NCBI RefSeq assembly: GCF_027887165.1
Contig: NC_077232.1
Location: forward strand, 18,182,755-18,246,754
Origin: Monodelphis domestica
Taxonomy: Eukaryota > Chordata > Mammalia > Didelphimorphia > Didelphidae
Length of the DNA: 64,000 bases
Direction: 5' to 3'
Both the position numbers and the translations under genes were made by a program. Shown here one piece after another: positions 59,770 through 64,000 of the stretch (its first letter is position 1; each line of letters opens with the position of its first letter). Below the pieces are notes generated by a model that was not told the origin of the DNA, ran no database searches, and was given only the letters and a program-made list of their open reading frames with translations.

Positions 59770-62700
59770 AGGATTGCTCTTTTAAGGTTTTTATCCTAAA
59801 TGGGCTAATTAAATCTCCAGAACAGGAAATCAAAGGGCTACAATAGTCAAAGATATCAGCTGCTGCCCTACTTAAGGGGAAAGATCCTTTGATTATGTTA
59901 CTCCTGATTCTCTATTCTTGCAACCTTGAAAGTCATAATATTTTAAATTAAAGAAGTCATTGACCTGAGCATTTGCTTGAACACCATATTCTCCTTATAT
60001 ACCCTATTTCTTCCCAATACTGAATCTCATCCATGGTTTAGATCAGAACAGCAGTTCTCAAAATATAGCCTTCAGCCACCTGGACCTCTGAGACACATTC
60101 AAGGAGTTTACAAGGCTGAAAATTTTTCATAGTAATATAAAGGCATTCAATGTCCTTTAAAAGTATTAACAAATACAATCCACATCAACCTAAGATCTTT
60201 GGGGTACAAAACATTTTTAAGGTAATAAAGGTGTCCTGAGGTCATAAAATTTGGGAAACTGGTCAAGAATATATATTACTTCTGGTACTAACAAGCTATA
60301 CCTTTGAACTCCAGAGAGGTGAGAACTCCTAAGAGAATACATAAATATCTACAATCTGTCAAGTGCTGTCCCAGTGTCAGAGTCTGATCTGGGAAAAACA
60401 CATGAGTAGATCTATAGGGACTGACTAGCAACTGTAAAATTGGACAATGCAAACAGACAAACTGGCAGTTAATATGGTTAATATACAGAAATATTATAAA
60501 GTTAAATTAAATTAATATGTGCTAAGTGTTTTGTAAATGTCAAAATGCTAAATATTACTTATTTACTCATTATGCCTACCTATTTATCATAAAAGGAACA
60601 AAGGATATGAGACCAATGTCTCTTCTCTATGAGCAGTAAGGACCGTGGAAATAAGTTGTTTATGAATGTAGTACTCATCATTATTGTTATTATTATACTT
60701 ATTATATATTTTACATATATCCTCTATCACTATTGATTGCTATCCCTCATCTTAAATTCTGGAATTCTAATTTCTCTTGTATCATGATAATCTCATGTTT
60801 GAAGTAACAGTTTTAAATTCATCCATAATTAATACATGAATGCTTCATATACATGATCTGTATATTGAAGCTTTGGATTGAAAGAACAAACCAAGAAGGA
60901 AAGAAAAGGCAGTGTCCTAAAAGTTTGGGCAATTGAGGGAAAAAAAAGACTGAATCCTAGTTGAGAGGGATGCTGAATAGAAAGTGAACAAGGCACAAGT
61001 GAGTGGAGTGTTGCTTTCATAAACAGCTTCTGCTCTCCATGGTCCTGACTGCTCATAAAGACACTTTTAATACACATTCTATTCATTTTATGATAAACAG
61101 ACATACTGAGTTTGCATATGTGTTGAGGTTTTTAATGATAATCTACATGCTTTCCTCTATGCACCATGACTCTTTTTGTTAAGCCAAATTCACTATAAGA
61201 CCCTTTGAAAAGATGAATTTCATTACATAAGAAAATAAAAACCACAACATATCAAAATAATCAATCAATAAATATTTATTAAGCTCTGATTTCCAATCAT
61301 GGTACTTGATTCTGGGAATACTGATACACCCAATTTCAATGTCATGGTTTTTGGAATAAAAATCTATGACCATCTGGGAGAAGAGGATAGAGAAGTTATG
61401 TTTGAGGTGTTTATCTGTCATCAGCAAACCAAGAAGAGAATAGTAACTCTCCTTCATTTAGTCTGACTGAAAATCAAACCCAAGATGAAGACAAATATTA
61501 AAGAATAAATCCCATATAGGACTTAACCTCCCTCCTAGCTGCCTATAAATGGATATGCTATCTTAATATTGAAGATCATACATTAAATAAAATTAGGAGA
61601 GAATATGATCATATGCTTTCCAAAAATATGAGTAGAGATATACTCTTAAACAAAGATACACAATGAGATAAAGTAGATAACTTTAATTACATAAAGAGCA
61701 GAAGCTTCTGTAAGACAAAATTGATGTAGCTATGATAAGAAGCCAATTAATTAAATGAGAAAAATTCTTTGTTTCAAATTGCTCTAATAAAAGAATGCTA
61801 TTTAAAATTATTTATTAATGTGTATATATATTTGCTATATAAAATATATTTATATGAACATATATAATACCACTCCACAAAATAAGAGATATATAAATTA
61901 AAACAACCTTGAGACTTAACCTCATACCAGTCAATTTGACCAAATAAATAGAAAATGTCAATAATCATTGCTGGATGAGTAATGAGATGATAGACACACT
62001 AATATATTGTTGATGGAACTACAAAAAGGCACAAAAACTTCAGAAGACTATTTGGAGTTATGCAAATAATGTTCCTCAAATACCTATATATTTTGAACTT
62101 TTACTGGAATTATTCCCTAAGTTAATTGATAAGATTTATTGATAAAAAGAAGCTCTTATACACCAAAATATTTATAGCAGCATTTTTGAAGATGGCAAAG
62201 AATTGTAAACAAATTAGATGCCCATCAAGAGGAGTAGAGCTAAAATAATTGTAGTATTTAAATACACTGGAATATTGTGCTGTAAGATCTGATGTGTGTG
62301 ATGAACACAGAAGTCAGAATATGATGGAGAGATATTATGAAGAGGCAAATTTTAAAATGATATTAAGGAAAAAAAATTCTCAGCCTATCTTTAAATGGTG
62401 GTTGATTTTCTTGGTGGGGATGTTGAATGGAGATTCTTTTGGATCTCAGTTAGTTTATAAGATGACTGATGTCTATCCTAACTCTCAAATTCTTTTGTTC
62501 ATAGATTCTAATACTAAATGATATGAATTTATTTTTTAAAGATAGCTTAAGATAGCTTAAAAAAGAAAACATCAAAAATAAAACTTTAAACCCTTGTATT
62601 TTTATATATAGGCTAGTATAGGTGAATTGAGGCATTTATATCCATTATAGAAAAGATTTAAATTTCATGCTATATTAGTTAGAGGTCAGATCTTCATTCA

Positions 62701-62829
62701 AGGCACACAGTGAACAAAAAATTATTCTTTCTAGGTGTTAATCACTCTGAGAAGTCCTAAGCATTACTAGTTATGTGACCAGGTGCAATTAATTTAAACT
62801 CTCAGTTCTCCTACACAACTCTTTAAAAA

Positions 62830-63700
62830 TATGTGTGAGGGACAGAAAATATGAACAGACAATTTTTGGATGAAGAAATCAAAGCTGAAGACAGGTGCAT
62901 TTTTAAATGCTTTTAATCACTACTTATTGCAAATCAGTAACATGCAAAATGGCAAAACAAAGCAATTCTGCTATATCATCTCACACCTATCAGAATGTCT
63001 AAAATGATAAAAGGGCAAAATAACAAATGTTGGAGAAGATGTGGGAAAATGAGAACACTAATACATTCTTGGAACTGTGACCTGATTCAACCCTTTTGGA
63101 GAGCAATTTAGAATACTATCTAGAGAGTTATAAAACTTTATATACCCTTAGACTCAGCAACGGAATTGCTGCGTTTGGTTCCCAAGAAGGTCCTGGGGGA
63201 AAGAACATAACCTACAAGTTCCAAAATATGTATAGAAGCTCTCTTTGTGATGGCAAAGGTTTGGCAACCAAGAGGATGTCCATCAGTTGCAAAATGACTA
63301 AACAAATTGTGGGATATGGTTGTTATAGAATACTATGGCAGTATAATAAGCAATGAGCAGGTTAATTATACATGGGATAATGAAGACTGACATGAGGAGA
63401 ACCAAGGGAACATTACACACAGTTACAGATTTAATTCTTGAAGGATAAATTGTGAACGTTACCTCCACTGAGTGAATTCAAAGGTAGAAACATGAAAGAT
63501 ATTATTTTATTAACATGTCTGTCTCCCAGATGATGCCTTCCGTGATGAGGGGGATTAAGGAAAAGAGATGGGAAACTTGTTGATAAATAGTATTAATAAT
63601 TTTTAAATGAATATAATAGTCTTTATCAGAAAAACAAAGTGCCACACAGAGTTCTAAACACTACCTCTCTACCCATTTGGCAATACCAACAACACAAAGA
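62830..63700 (+). mobile_element. L1 ORF2 C-terminus and 3' UTR in the right arm
   Basis: The plus strand reads L1 ORF2 text such as SNGIAAFGSQEGPGG, FQNMYRSSLCDGKGLATKRM and SISCKMTKQIVGYGCYRI at 63096-63356. It is the inverted counterpart of 16895-17785. Confidence 0.75.
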
Positions 63701-63702
63701 GG

Positions 63703-63925
63703 TGGTACAGTGAATAGAGGGCCAGGCCTGAAGTGAGAAAGATTTTAATTTAAATTGGTCCTCAGACACCTACTAGCTATGTGACTCCAGGCAAGTCACT
63801 TGCCCCTATTTGTCTCAGTTTTCTTGAATATAAAATGAGTTGAAGGAAATGACAAACCACTCCAGTACTTCTACTAAGAAAGCCCCAGATGAGTCACAAA
63901 CAGTTGATTATGAATGAATAACAGC
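63703..63925 (+). mobile_element. MAR1-type tRNA-derived SINE
   Basis: The tRNA-like head (ggtacagtgaatagagggcc), body (gcaagtcacttgcccc, gaaatgacaaaccactccag) and tail (gatgagtcacaaacagttg) are present. It starts at the outer edge of the right arm and has no counterpart at the left arm's outer edge. Confidence 0.78.
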
Positions 63926-64000
63926 AAGTACAAAATTCAGAAGAAAGTAATAGGTAATTTTCTACTGAACTTTTAAAATTGAAATCTCCTGAACTTTTAA

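Larger units (their letters stand above)
59110..63702. repeat. right arm of the large inverted duplication
   Basis: It is the reverse complement of 16892-22275 in the same order, lacking the left arm's extra block at about 18288-19140. It carries the same L1 copies (62830-63700 and 61660-62290, now plus strand) and the same SINE1 (59575-59769, now minus strand). Its inner edge falls inside L1 3' UTR sequence. Confidence 0.88.

Overview
The window looks like marsupial (metatherian) nuclear DNA, probably from an opossum-like species. It is AT-rich and CpG-poor, crowded with tRNA-derived SINEs of the marsupial SINE1 and MAR1 types, 3' ends of marsupial L1, RTE-class LINEs and gammaretrovirus-like fossils. 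The species call is an inference from repeat content only. No rRNA, tRNA gene, CRISPR array or bacterial-type feature was seen. The host genes form a class II olfactory receptor (OR) cluster of the OR5B type: one intact receptor (28512-29450, + strand, 312 aa) and three pseudogenes on the same strand (5900-6814, 11617-12530, 54270-54940). Three of the four loci are relics of one long duplicated unit. Matching segments lie about 3 kb upstream (2500-3120, 24200-24800, 52590-52860), in the intron (old SINE pairs at 4345-4980 and 52905-53580), and for several kb downstream. Layout: 0-1.5 kb holds a possible minus-strand retrocopy of a host gene; 2.5-8 kb is unit A with OR pseudogene 1; 8-10.2 kb is an old L1 split by an RTE-type LINE; 10.5-13.3 kb is OR pseudogene 2, whose start is replaced by an L1; 13.4-16.9 kb is a gag-protease retroviral fossil; 16.9-22.3 kb is the left arm of a large inverted duplication; 24.2-32.4 kb is unit D with the intact OR and its 5' exons; 33-50 kb is a nest of retroviral fossils; 51.4-51.8 kb is a second copy of an unnamed about 0.6 kb retroelement; 52.6-58.2 kb is unit E with OR pseudogene 3; 59.1-63.7 kb is the right arm of the inverted duplication. 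The most interesting structure is this inverted duplication of about 5 kb, whose arms enclose about 37 kb including the only intact receptor. Both arms resemble the downstream flanks of the OR units but contain no OR, so they look like ghosts of lost OR loci. The orientation of the right arm predicts a minus-strand OR or its remnant beyond the right edge. A second point is a pair of about 0.4-0.6 kb elements that share only their last 50 bases and tri-nucleotide tail with the RTE-type LINE in the window, which suggests a non-autonomous element using that LINE's machinery. All identities were judged by eye; no alignment or database search was run.
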